In this document: positions 32,016 to 43,084 of the stretch, one piece after another
Numbering within the stretch: the first letter of the stretch is position 1
Layout of the letters: each line of letters starts with the position of its first letter
Origin: Artemisia argyi
Taxonomy: Eukaryota > Streptophyta > Magnoliopsida > Asterales > Asteraceae
Length of the DNA stretch: 64,000 nucleotides
Assembly (NCBI GenBank): GCA_030686995.1
Contig: CM060694.1
Span: 89,952,762 to 90,016,761, forward strand
Direction: 5' to 3'
Position numbers and translations under genes: made by a program
The notes under the pieces: generated by a model
Seen by the model: the letters and a program-made list of their open reading frames with translations, nothing else
Databases searched by the model: none
Told to the model about the DNA's origin: nothing

Positions 32016-35000
32016 ATGGCGGATAATAAGGGCAAAAGAAGTTTTGACGACTATCTTTTAGACAATGACGATGAAGATTCTGTCGAGAAAAGCGAGTCTG
32101 GTTCTAGCGATGATGAAGATGATTCAATTAATGACGACACATATAGTAAGGACCATTCTTCTAAACATCATCCTCGTTGTATCTATTTTGTAACTTGGGA
32201 TCTATATTTAAATGTTTAGGTGTTCTGCTACTTGCATGGTTTTCGTTTTAATACCTACTGTATAAAAAAAACCTAAATTTATTTTATTTATTTATTTATT
32301 TGTAAATAATAACACAACACGGCACTCTGTATTCATGTCGATTTTTACACTTACCGGATTATACACAAGACTGGGTTTAATGGTGACCAAACCCACTACC
32401 ACCTCAACATTCAGTCCAAAAAAAAAGGTGCGAATTGGCGGAAACACCTAACCCCGGGTGCCTTTTGGCACCGGCCATTGTCCACCCCACATTCAATCCT
32501 TCACCAAATCAACACCAAACAGCTGTAGTGGCGACCACCAAACCAGCCAAACAAACATAATACCCCACAGTACCATACACACACACCAACAAAATTTAAG
32601 TAAGGTTGAATTGTCTATACTACACTTTGGTATTAGAACTTTGTCGAAATTTTCTCAAATAAAAGGTGGGAAGGATTCGGGGTGCCAAAGCTAACGAGGT
32701 AAACCAAACTAGTCATTTGGTGATGCGGGTTTCACGGTGAGGAGGTGTAGGCCGCCCATGGCCCCATGTATTTAACTATTTGATACTAAAGTCTTCAAAT
32801 TCTTGGTCAAGAAGTAAGTTGTGAGTTTTAGTAGCACCAACACGGGATTTCAATTCTGAGTTGAATGTTTAGGGTGAGATGGGTTGTTTTGGTTCTACTG
32901 AGGATTGTGGCAAAAGAAGGTGTAGATTGATTAGAGCATTGGGTGTGGCAACAAGGCCAAGGCTCCCCATTCGGGCCCCACCATGCCACATCACCAAAAC
33001 ACCCCATCTTCAACAAACCACAACAAACCCCCCCTCACCAAACAACAAACCTTCACTTCCCCATTCGGGCCCCACCTCTTACACACTTATTTTTTTATTC
33101 ATTTTATTAAATAAATTAAATTAATTTCACAAATACTTAAAAATTAAAAAACATACTAATTTTATTTCATAAAATAAAAAGTTACAATACGGAAGAAAAA
33201 AAATACGATACGAGGAAAAAAAAAACACGCATACAACATGGAAAAAAAAAACGATACGGAAAATAAAACATACGATACTAATAGGAAAAGTAAAACATTT
33301 TATTCGTCATCTTCGCGGTCGAGATTTTGGTATTTCTGAGTTATTCGTGCTTGTCTCTTGCGAATTACTTCGGCTCTAATCGGGTCAGGGCAAGTGTTTG
33401 GATCGAGCATTAGCATCTGCATATCCTGCCACTCCAACAACGCAGCTTCTTTCTCGAACGCCTTTTCCTCCCTCTTCCTCCGCGCCTCGTAACAAGCCGT
33501 TTGAGCGTCTTTCGCTTGATTATACTTTTCGGATAATTGTCCCGAAAAAGTACTCGTTTGACTACCCCCGGAACTCGCCGCACTCGACGTTTCCGTCGAC
33601 TTTTGTTTCTTTCCGGGTCGCCTGCTGCTTCTTTCGGGACGAGGTCGTTTGTCCGGCCCGAATATATCCTCAAGACATGTAATGTCTAGAGGTTCTTCAG
33701 CATCCCATTTCGGGTAGCGTTTCAGGATTTCCCAAACGTGAACCAAATTGAAACCCCTTTGTCCAAAACGTAGTGAGAAGTTCGTTTTGGCATTCTCGAC
33801 ATGATCATGCTCATTTTCACCACTGCGACGCTCTAAATGTTTATAAATAGCGTTGAATTTTTGGCAGTCGGCATTGATCCTTGTCCATTTACCGGATAGC
33901 ATGTTTTTTGTTCGTGGGGCTTCAGTAGTCCGCTCGTTGAAAAGTGCATGAATTTCGTTCCAAAAAAATTCATTCTCTTTGTCATTTCCGAGCTCCTCGT
34001 CTTGAGAAACTTCTATCCACGCTTCCGCAAGAATATTTTCTTCTTGTTTCGACCACAACTTTCGCGCACGCGTATTAACAGCTTCTTCCAAGTCTTCGTC
34101 ATCGTCCGCGTCCAAATTTACGACGTTTTTTCCTCTTTGGGCTTTGGTTTTTTTTCCTCGGCCTTTGGCCGGTGATCTTGGCTTAGGTACTTTAAAAGTA
34201 CCTTGATTTGGTTGTGTCGGTTGTGATTGAGGAAAAGTGGATGGTTGATTCGGGTTATAAAATTGTGGCGATAAATTGAATTGTTGTTGACTTGTGAATC
34301 CTTGTTGAAAGGCTAATTGTTGGTTACGGTAAATGTCACTCGGATTTAATGGTTGTGAACCGTATGGCGGTGAAGGGTTTGGAGACGAGGGACTAGAAGA
34401 GTTTGAGGCTCCGCCGTATGGACGTTGGTTTGACGTTAAGAGGTTCGTGAAATAACCTCTTTCGTTCGGGTTTTGAGACATTTTTTTGTTGATTAGGAGA
34501 AGAAGTATAGAAAGGTTTAGTTTAGATTTGTGAATGTAGTGAAGAGAATGGAAGAAGAAGGTTGTATTTATAGTTGTAAAAATGGGTAGGGAAAAAAAAA
34601 AAAAAAAACAAATGAACCGTTGTTTTATAAACGGTCGAATTTTAAAAAAAAAACAAACCAAACCAACGTCCACCTGCAACTTTGTCAGAAGCCAGCTTCG
34701 TCGTGCCCACGACGAATTCTTCAACGGCGAGCAACGGCGAGCGTGCCTCGGTGTGGCGGCGAGCAACGGCTCGCCGTTGCAACCTCCAGCTCGGACGGCG
34801 AATACCTTTTCGTCGACCACACCCGATGCTCTTAGTATCACCTAGACACCTAATGGGGTTCAGATAGGTGGAGATGATGGGGACCACCATTCGGGTTATC
34901 TTTGGTGACGTGCCAAGTTGCATCTAATCCTTTAGGTGCCTATACATATCATGTTTAGTTTTCGCTCAAAAGCAATGTTATCAGTTATCACGTATACCCG

Positions 35001-36850
35001 AAACTCTGCAAAAGCCCAAACGTTTCCCCATCTTGTTTCTCTTTTCTGGCAGTATACACACTAAGAGCATGTCCATATTGTGTTTAAAAACTTCCGTTGT
35101 CCCAGTTTGTGGGAAAACTAGTGAAGTAAAAGGTGATGATTGAGCTGTTGGGGTTTAATTAATGGAGGTTTCTTGTTTGTTTATGGCGGAGGTGGGATGG
35201 TGTTTCTGTAACGGCTGTGTTTTCCTATTAATTACACAAGTCCAGCCGTCATGTGCATTGGTGCTGGTGGTGTTGATTCCATCTCTCTTCTTTGACCATT
35301 GAGAGCTGAGGTGGATGAGAAAACGGATACATGAGCATAATGACCAAAATGAACAAAAGGATGGTACAATGAGCAAGAATAATACCATAAAGTTCATCAA
35401 CCGCAATTCAAATATGTAAACATATGACAAATATTCCATACTGTATCAGTATCTACTTTAATGATATTAGATTCCATAAATCCAAATTCAGTTACAAAAA
35501 TGAACAGTAATGAAGCAAATTAAGATATTAACAAAACTTTTGTTTTTCTTATGTTGGATTCTGGATGTAATGCAAACTCTTTTAGCTCATGATCCAAATT
35601 CTGAATGATGAAAAGTTTCTGAGTAGTTGATTCGTGCTTGGTCTGTTGTTTCATGTTTATTAGTGGTTAAATCTGCTCACAGTTTAATTATGTTTCCTTT
35701 TACTTCTGCAGCAATATTTGTCAAGGCCCCCACTGGAAAGACCATCGCTCTTGACGTCGCATGCTCAGACACTATTGGTAAGGTGAAAGCCATGATCCAA
35801 AATAAAGAAGGTATTTCTCCAGACGAGCAAATGGTGATCTTCGATAACATGGTTCTCCAGGACATTGCTACCCTTGCCGACTTCCACATCAAGAACAACT
35901 ACACACTCACACTTACCACCAAATCAAAGGGACTGATGCAAGTATTTGTTCAGACCTTCACTGGAAAGAAGTTCTCTCTGGAAGTCAAAATCTCGGAGAA
36001 GATCGGCAATGTGAAAGCTAAGATCCAGAAAAAAGAATGTATTCCCCATGACCAGCAGGTGTTGATCCTTGATGGAATTGTTCTTGAGGACAGTGATACC
36101 ATTGCTGACTTCAACATCAACAACGAATCCACTATCACACTTCTGCTTAAATCGACGGGATTGATCCCAATATTCATTAAGACATGCACAACAAAGTCCA
36201 TCCTTTTAAAAGTCAAACCTACAGACACCATTGGCCATGTGAAAGACAAGATCCAGGATACGGAAGGTATTCCTCCTGAACAGCAGGCGCTGATATTCAA
36301 CGAAATGGTTCTTGAGGACAGTGGTATCCTTTCAGACTTTCGCATAAAAAAGGAATCCACCCTCACACTTATGCTTAAATCATGGGGATTGATGAAGATA
36401 TATGTCATGACCCGCACCAAAAAGAAAATAACTTTTGAAGTCAAACCCTCGGACACAATTGGCTACTTGAAAGCAAAGATCAAGGATATGGAAGGTATCC
36501 CTACCACCAGGCAGGTGCTAATCTTCAATGAAATGGCTCTTGAGGACAATAGTACCCTTTCCGACTACCACATCAACAAGGAATCTATCCTAAAACTTGT
36601 GATTAAATCAAGGAGATTGATGCAGATATTCGTCAAGACCTGCAGCGGAATCACAATAACTCTGAAAGTCAAACCGTCAGATACCATCAGCAATGTGAAA
36701 GCCAAGATCCAGGATAAGGATGGTACTCCCACGGTCCGGCAAATTCTCATATGGGGTGGAAAACTACTCCAGGACAACTATACCCTTGCCGAGTACCACA
36801 TCCTCAAGGAATCCACTCTCCATCTTTCAGTTACTCGGGCCCGTGAGTAA
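32016..36850 (+). CDS. Ubiquitin-like gene C: acidic N-terminus plus five degenerate ubiquitin units
   Basis: Model: exon 1 32016-32145, intron 32146-35711 (GTAAGG..TGCAG), exon 2 35712-36850; 422 residues, phase-1 intron. Exon 1 encodes [20 protein letters not shown] then a Ser/Asp/Glu-rich tail ending NDDTY. Units occupy residues 45-117, 118-193, 194-269, 270-345 and 346-422. Junctions read KSKG-L, KSTG-L, KSWG-L and KSRR-L; position 76 is always Leu. The last unit ends SVTRARE, with no Gly-Gly. Four units lack the Lys48 equivalent; unit 5 keeps it (WGGKLL). The first exon's start context (AAAAATGGCGG) and splice donor (AGTAAGGA) closely match gene A, and the 3' flanks of A and C are alignable. 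The intron holds a PIF/Harbinger element. As with A and B, it is not a conventional polyubiquitin. Expression is unknown. Confidence 0.8.
32420..32492 (-). mobile_element. SINE fragment in gene C intron
   Basis: CCCCGGGTGCCTTTTGGCA and GGCCATTGTCCACCCCAC match the 3' part of the SINE at 39810-40105 with few changes. The tRNA-like half is absent. Confidence 0.6.
33300..34481 (-). CDS. PIF/Harbinger ORF1, Myb/SANT-like DNA-binding protein
   Basis: 393 residues from the Met at 34481 ([11 protein letters not shown]). A longer frame reaches Met at 34841, but that lies outside the element and crosses its end, so the inner start is preferred. It also follows a TATA box by about 85 bases. The N-terminal half is Ser/Pro/Gln/Asn-rich. 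A basic [14 protein letters not shown] stretch precedes an acidic patch. The central trihelix/SANT-like domain runs from [20 protein letters not shown] through [20 protein letters not shown]. The C-terminus has a Lys/Arg-rich patch (RRPGKKQKS) and a NAM-associated-like region ([20 protein letters not shown]). In this superfamily ORF1 binds element ends and helps the separate transposase act. It is transposon, not host, in origin. Confidence 0.85.
   Translation of the reverse strand: MSQNPNERGYFTNLLTSNQRPYGGASNSSSPSSPNPSPPYGSQPLNPSDIYRNQQLAFQQGFTSQQQFNLSPQFYNPNQPSTFPQSQPTQPNQGTFKVPKPRSPAKGRGKKTKAQRGKNVVNLDADDDEDLEEAVNTRARKLWSKQEENILAEAWIEVSQDEELGNDKENEFFWNEIHALFNERTTEAPRTKNMLSGKWTRINADCQKFNAIYKHLERRSGENEHDHVENAKTNFSLRFGQRGFNLVHVWEILKRYPKWDAEEPLDITCLEDIFGPDKRPRPERSSRRPGKKQKSTETSSAASSGGSQTSTFSGQLSEKYNQAKDAQTACYEARRKREEKAFEKEAALLEWQDMQMLMLDPNTCPDPIRAEVIRKRQARITQKYQNLDREDDE
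34565..34572 (-). promoter_or_regulatory. TATA box of the Harbinger ORF1
   Basis: TATAAATA on the minus strand, about 84 bases before the chosen ATG. Confidence 0.6.
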
Positions 36851-37047
36851 GGTATTTGATTAGCATAGCATATCTTATGATTCCATATTATATTAGAAGA
36901 TGATTATGCTCAAGTGTCTTTTGATGTAGCTCTGTTTTGTTACATGTTGTCGTCAAGTATGTGAATTAATTGCAAGGTTGTGTTGACAAGTATTTCCAAG
37001 CCTTTGTTCACTTTCTTGTATCCTTTAAATTTGAGTCATTAAAAGAA

Positions 37048-37219
37048 GGGAAATGATTTGCACACTCCACTAAATAATTAGGACACTCCAATTAGTTGTG
37101 TTTGGACATTTATAACCTCACATGGGTAAAAGTGTAATAGTAACTGTGAGGGTATAAATGTCCATACACAATAGATTGTAGTGTCCCAATCATTTTTTTG
37201 AGTGTGCAAATCACCTCCC
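37048..37219. mobile_element. Small Mutator-type MITE with 9-bp duplication
   Basis: The ends GGGAAATGATTTGCACACTC (left) and GGGAGGTGATTTGCACACTC (right, inverted) enclose 172 bases. TTAAAAGAA flanks both sides (37039-37047 and 37220-37228), a perfect 9-base duplication, the Mutator length. Confidence 0.9.
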
Positions 37220-37228
37220 TTAAAAGAA

Positions 37229-38354
37229 TGGAGTGTTTCTTTGTTTTTGTATTGCAAAATCAATGGTGGCTATTTGTATTTGCATCTTATTTGAAATGGT
37301 GACGCCAAACCTCGTCAAAAGGGAGGGCTTTACCATGTTTGAGTTTGTGGCGGTGGGTTCAAACCCCATGAATTTGTCATTCAAGGTTGGAAACCATGGT
37401 TACCCTTAAAAGAAAGCATAGAACCGGTCCCTTTTGCTTAAAATACTTTACCTGACTACCTCGATGCACATTGAGCTAGACAAACAAGATATGTGCCTCC
37501 CCTCAAATTTATTTGACACCATTTCTCGTGTTAATTGGATCTAGTGATCCGGTTAACGCGTGTTGGAAGTTTCGTTTAACCTTATTTTATGAATTTTTAG
37601 AACTTTTGAAATCTACTTTATCTCTATAGGTTTGATTGCTTGAATTAACTTGCAGCTCCATTCACATTAGGAGCAGTCCTTATGCGGCTCACATAATTAT
37701 CGTAACAGATAGTTACTAGCTATTCGGAATGATATAAACAATGATTCTGGAGCATCCTCAGTAGTTGGTATTCTTCCTCCAAAGATTATAGTACCAAGTA
37801 CTTCGATACATTAATTTAGTTTAAGGCTCCAAACAAGGTTGAAAGTTTCTCAACATCTATTTTAAGCACTGTTTGAAAATCGGGTGCATTTTAATCATTT
37901 GATTGGAATGGCCGATATTTCTCACATATGATTCAAACAAGACTTAAACACACAAACTCTTGGTTGATGCCCGATGTACATTGATCATAGTCAATTCAGT
38001 TCCTAAAATATACTCCAATACAGGGAATGGCAAAACCGGCAAGTCACACGAGCCAGGGAATGGGTCAAACTGGGTTAGGTAAAAACATGTGAGGTTGGGT
38101 TGACATGTTTACACTTTTAACTTGTGTATTATTTGTATTTTATGGGCATGTTTGGCACATAAAATTATGAAGAGATTATGCTTATTTTTTTTCAAAAATA
38201 AGTTACTTAAAAAATAATATTCATTTGACAGACATAACTTATAAGAGATTATAAAAAAAATAATAATAATAAAATAAATTTCATAATCTCTTAAAATCAA
38301 ATGTTACTTCATGTAGCTTATAATAATCTTTTTTTATAATCTCCACCATCTCCA
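37229..38354. other. Intergenic DNA with a SINE-like fragment
   Basis: No gene. At about 37338-37405, GGTGGGTTCAAACCCCATG followed by GGAAACCATGGTTACCC matches the SINE-like fragment at 11608-11690. Confidence 0.5.
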
Positions 38355-38362
38355 GTTCCAGC

Positions 38363-38831
38363 TAGGGGTGTAAACGAGCCGAGTCGAGTCGAGTATTGAC
38401 AAGCTCGAGCTCGGCTCGACATATAATACTCGAGCTCGAAGCTCGGCTCGAGCTCGACCGAGCCTCAAAATTCAAGCTCGAGCTCGGCTCGATCACTAAA
38501 ACTCGAGCTCGAGGCTCGGCTCGGCTCGGCTCGTATATATTAAATAAAATCAAGTTTTTGAAAAAGTCACTATAGAAAAGCTCGAGCTCGGCTCAAAATT
38601 CAAGCTCGAGCTCGGCTCGTATATTCTTGAAGGGCATATATGTAATTATAGAAAAGCTCGTTAAGGCTCGCGAGCTTCACGAGCCGAGTAACATAGAACT
38701 CGAACTCGACTCGACATCTTACACGAGTAGCTCGAGCTCGAGCTCGACTCGTTTAAAATCGAGTCGAATCGAGTATTTTTCGAGTCGATCTCGAGTTACT
38801 CGCGAGTTGTCTCGGCTCGTTTACACCCCTA
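38363..38831. mobile_element. hAT MITE packed with CTCGAGCTCG palindromes
   Basis: Perfect inverted ends TAGGGGTGTAAACGAGCCGA are flanked by GTTCCAGC on both sides (38355-38362 and 38832-38839), a perfect 8-base hAT duplication. The 469-base interior repeats GAGCTCGAGCTCGGCTCG and its complement many times and could fold extensively. No ORF of its own. Confidence 0.93.
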
Positions 38832-39029
38832 GTTCCAGCAACACTTACTTTCGCCAAACATACCCTATAGATAATTAATATGTTATATGTTATTGCAAAA
38901 AGCTCGTTCATTCAATGCAATCTGCTTTATTTATATAGAAAACGATGTAGTTTGTAATAAGAGGTGAAAGAAAGGAATGGCAAGAAAATCTAGTCGCTTT
39001 TTTTCATGTTTCCTCTTCCTAAAAGGAAA

Positions 39030-39054
39030 CTCTCTCTCTCTCTCTCTCTCTCTC
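39030..39054. repeat. (CT)n microsatellite
   Basis: Twelve uninterrupted TC units. Confidence 0.95.
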
Positions 39055-39376
39055 AAGAAAATTGATATCCTTCATCAGGACAGATATTTATTAAGCGACA
39101 TTACTAGCTAATCATACACATGTTTTGCATAAATTTTTTACTTACTAAACTCTTTCACCTATAGTTAATTCAAGGCTATAAAATTTCAATCTCACACTAT
39201 AAAATTTGACAATAATATAATGGACGGTGAGCTTCTACTAAATTCCCAATTCGTAAATGAGAAAGTGTTCGACAAGTTGATATAAGCACTAATTCTTGGC
39301 CGACTTAGACAAGTGTCAAATTTTGAACAGCTCCAGGATTGCTCAAGACTAAATAGTCTTCATTATTGTAGACTTT

Positions 39377-39588
39377 GGCTATGTTTGGTGCAGTGCTTTT
39401 TGGAGTTTTTTAGGACGATGACCGGTGACCAATGAGTTTTTTTATTTTTAGTGTTCGTTTGCCAATAGAGCGCTGAGCTTTGCTATTTTTTTAGGAAAGC
39501 TCATTTTTTTAATACTTTTCTATGAAGCTATAAGCGGTGAGCAGTGAGCTGCGGCTATAGCTCACAGTTACTTTTGCCAAACATAGCC
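39377..39588. mobile_element. Tourist-like MITE
   Basis: GGCTATGTTTGGTGCAGTG at the left and its inverted relative GCCAAACATAGCC at the right, with TTT on both sides. 212 bases. The same terminal type and TTT target occur in the MITE at 45263-45603. Confidence 0.65.
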
Positions 39589-39809
39589 TTTGTAGTTACT
39601 AGTTACTTAACAAACATAGTATCATAAACTATCTGTATAATTGCATGATAACATGGAGCATCAAAGTCGTCTAAAACTCTGGCCATTGTCTACTAACCTT
39701 TATCAGTTATCAGTCTAGGACGGACCTACATGGATGCCGGGTGTGACATGAGCCGCACCCAATTTTGGGTCACGCAGTATAAATTTTTTCAAAATGTGTC
39801 TTTTTTTGT

Positions 39810-40105
39810 CTACAAAAGGTGTAGATTGACGGGAACACCCTGACCCCGGGTGCTTTTTGGCATCAGCCATTGTCTACCCCACAAGGAATAGCTCCGGGCA
39901 ACTCTCCTGGCCTAGTGGGGCACCAACTGGAATGAGCCGAGACTCTCGGACTTTTGAGCTCTTAGCCACAAAGTCTCTCCGGTGAGCCCATAGGTTTTGA
40001 GGAGGTGGGTACCTATCTGGGAGCAAAGTGCCAAGGATGGGATTCGAACCCAAGTCTATTGACTCAAGTACGAATGCCCCACCCACCGGACCAATGCCCC
40101 AGTGG
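39810..40105 (-). mobile_element. tRNA-derived SINE, second family, with 15-bp duplication
   Basis: On the minus strand an A-box-like TGGTCCGGTGGG and a perfect B box GGTTCGAATCC (40040-40050) lie near the head. TGTGTCTTTTTTTGT flanks both sides (39795-39809 and 40106-40120), a perfect duplication. The 3' part recurs at 32420-32492. Confidence 0.92.
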
Positions 40106-40825
40106 TGTGTCTTTTTTTGTATGTGCAACCCCCGATATTTACGCTGTTTTTTTTATAATGCAACTTTAAGTTGGTTAAAAAAGTTTAAAACGTTTTTAGT
40201 TATAATGATAGAAAAAAAATTGTGCAACACTTTTCTAAAAATCCTATATCCGTTCAATTATCACCCATCATAAATCATAGATTATATGAGACAGAAATCA
40301 CAGAATAGTACTTTACAAATTTAAAGCAAGTACTATGCATTGCAATGAAACATGTACGTCTAAGAGGATGTCTGCACATAACTTATTAAAACATGTAAAC
40401 ATATTTAAATTAAAAATAAGTAAGGGAATATATTAGCTACAATTACATTGTAGCCTTCTGTAGGTCCCTAATTCATTTTCTTATGTATTTTGATGGGGTA
40501 TTATAGCCAATTGGCTACAATAATTGTAGTCAAGCTATCCTCGATAAGTAAATAACTCGGTACAGTAGGTGCCATAGAACCAATCATCGTAGGCTTAAAC
40601 CACATATCAGGAGTGAACTGTTTTTGGTCAACCAACCTCAAAAAATATGATCTTTGCTGAGATGAAGTTTAATTAGGCAACCAAGCCACCATTCGCTTTA
40701 GGTACTTTAACTGCAACCCTGCATTACAAGAATATGTAGTCAGTTAGTTGCTGGGGATAAGCGCCACTACATATGATTTTGCCTGCTGTCCATAAGGTGT
40801 TATGGCACTAACTATTAGACTTGAG

Positions 40826-42012
40826 CTATGTTTGGCACAGGGCCAGAGGCGGACCTATAGTGTATGAAGGTGGTTCCCGGGAACCACCTTAGAAATCAAA
40901 ACCCTTTAGAAGCTATGTAGAGGAAAAATAAAGGAACTACCTTGAAACTGGATCGGGAACCACCTTACATCTAAAATTACAAGAAAAAAAGACAAAAAAA
41001 CAAAAAAATAGATATTAGAAATCCAGATTTCACAGGGTTGCTTTAATGGACATTTAGGTTCTGACTTTGTTCAAGAAGATGACACACAATCCAACATGTT
41101 TTATTTTATTTTTAATGTTTTTCTTTTATTCAATGTTTTATTTTAGTCCCTCCACTTTGAAACGATTAATTCAGATATGGTTTTGAATTTGTTATTTACG
41201 AGTATAACATTTAAGCAAAAAAGTCAGCACAAATAATTGTAACACTGTCTCTTTATCGTTTTTTTGATATTACACATTGTTTCAATTAAACAAAGTACAA
41301 GTTCTAGATACACTTATGTATCAATTAATTTAAAATATTATTTGTATTCATTAACCTTGATACAGTATTAAGTTTGAATATTGCCTACTTGTATCAGCGA
41401 AAAATTTGCAGTTTATCAAACACATTGTAGCCTTATAAATGATTCTTTAGCACTTTAGCATATAGTGAAAAAATGTACTATAATATATAGTAATGTTTGA
41501 TACGTTGTTTCATTAACGAAGTTGGTGTTAAATTTGCCCCGACCCGACTCAACATATTGATCGAGTGATTGGTTGACTTGTTGACTTTTTTGCTTGATTA
41601 AGTCGGGAACCACCTTGAGTTTCCGGCTAGGTCCGCCACTGCACAGGGCTTACGAGGGTTTGTGCTTATAAAATGAGTAGGCTTATAAAATAAGTCTCGT
41701 TTGTCACATAGTCTTATGGAGACTTATGGCTTACAAAATAAGCTATAAACCTCCATAAGCCCAAGCCCATAAAAAAATGGCTTATAGAGGCTTATAGTTA
41801 GTTAAATTACTTAAATATCCTTAAAAATATAATGGATTATCACGCAAAAGCCGAAATATATTTGAACTTAATTTGATGTATTTTTATACAATTTTACATT
41901 AATAAGCTTCAGCTCCAACTAATTCGCCAATCAGCTTAATAAAAATATAAGCTCCATCTTTCAGCTTATAATATAAGCCCCAGCCCAGCCCATTCCGCCA
42001 AATATACCCTTA
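40826..42012. mobile_element. MITE-like element split by a hAT MITE
   Basis: The left end GCTATGTTTGGCACAGGGC and right end (inverted GGGTATATTTGGCGGAATGG) are a MITE pair. The interior is rich in GCTTAT/ATAAGC motifs. The hAT element at 40844-41641 sits close to its left end. Outer boundaries are approximate. Confidence 0.5.
40844..41641. mobile_element. hAT non-autonomous element with perfect 8-bp duplication
   Basis: Inverted ends CAGAGGCGGACCTA and CAGTGGCGGACCTA are flanked by CACAGGGC on both sides (40836-40843 and 41642-41649). 798 bases, no transposase ORF. GGGAACCACCTT occurs near both ends. Confidence 0.92.
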
Positions 42013-42177
42013 GTTATTATAAGCCCATTAGTATTTGCTTATTATGTGATTTCGAGCTTAGCCCACATTAGTTAGCTTATGTTTTAAGCCATATACACTA
42101 TCTATAGTGACTTGAGAATATTGAATGATTATGGAGTTTTACCAATTTTAGTATGGTAATCTGCCCATACCCTAATC

Positions 42178-42230
<53 letters not shown>

Positions 42231-43079
42231 GCACGCTTAAACCAAAAGAAAAAGAAAGAAAAGAGTTCTGGCCGCTACAATTTTCCTTTTTCTACCGATA
42301 ACCTTTTTTCGGTTGCTTGCTATTTGCCTATACCAAAACTCTATCTGGTGTCACTATTGTTGTGTACCAAAACTCTTTAAGATATGTTTCATATTAAACA
42401 CACCAACAAATATAATCTTAAGCTAATACATAGTCAAAACTATATGAAGCACACTAAAACTTTTTGAAAATCGGTTGTAGAGAGAGTTCTGCAACAAAAC
42501 TCATTACAACTTATAAAATTTTTGATTAATACAATTCTCATCATTCTCAAATTAACAAAAACAATGAAGAATTCAAATTAATAACCAATCACTTCCAATT
42601 AAAAACTCGGCATTCATATATTTCTATTCATAAAAAAACACTACATACAACCACTTTCGAAACTGCACAGTTACAATAGACTTTCTATCGCGTTTAAATA
42701 CTCACACAATGAAAAAATGCATTATTTCTATCAATCGCTATATCATTTTATTTCATGTTACTCTACACATGTTTTAGAGATTTTGCATGTCACCTTTAAA
42801 TTTCACAGGTGTTTAAATTAATGTTGTTATAAAATCAGCATTTATAAAAAATAATAATAATAATAATCTTGTACCATTTCAAAAAGCAGCAGTTATTTCC
42901 ACAACTTACATACAACACGAACCACGCACGACTACAAACAATACACATATAAATTAAGCACTCATCACCACATATCAAACTCTAAAGATACCACAAACCT
43001 TAAATAAACAGAAACACACATACATTACCTAGCTAATGCATTTCAAGAAACTGTACTTGTCCTGTAGCTAACTAGTGTG
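42013..43079. other. Intergenic DNA with a long poly(A) run
   Basis: An A run of about 51 bases at 42179-42229 is the main feature. The rest is AT-rich with no gene. Confidence 0.6.
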
Positions 43080-43084
43080 GCGAA

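Larger units (their letters stand above)
32934..34831 (-). mobile_element. PIF/Harbinger element nested in gene C intron
   Basis: The ends GAGCATTGGGTGTGG (left) and GAGCATCGGGTGTGG (right, inverted) are flanked by the 3-base duplication TTA (32931-32933 and 34832-34834), the hallmark of PIF/Harbinger. At 1898 bp it carries the Myb-like ORF1 but no DDE transposase ORF, so it would need a transposase supplied elsewhere. Confidence 0.9.

Noticed and set aside
34482..34841. 120-codon N-terminal extension of the Harbinger ORF1
   Set aside because: It crosses the element's terminal repeat and the TATA box and has a hydrophobic, low-complexity make-up typical of translated leader.
42153..42380. 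Poly-lysine containing frame
   Set aside because: Product of a poly(A) run.
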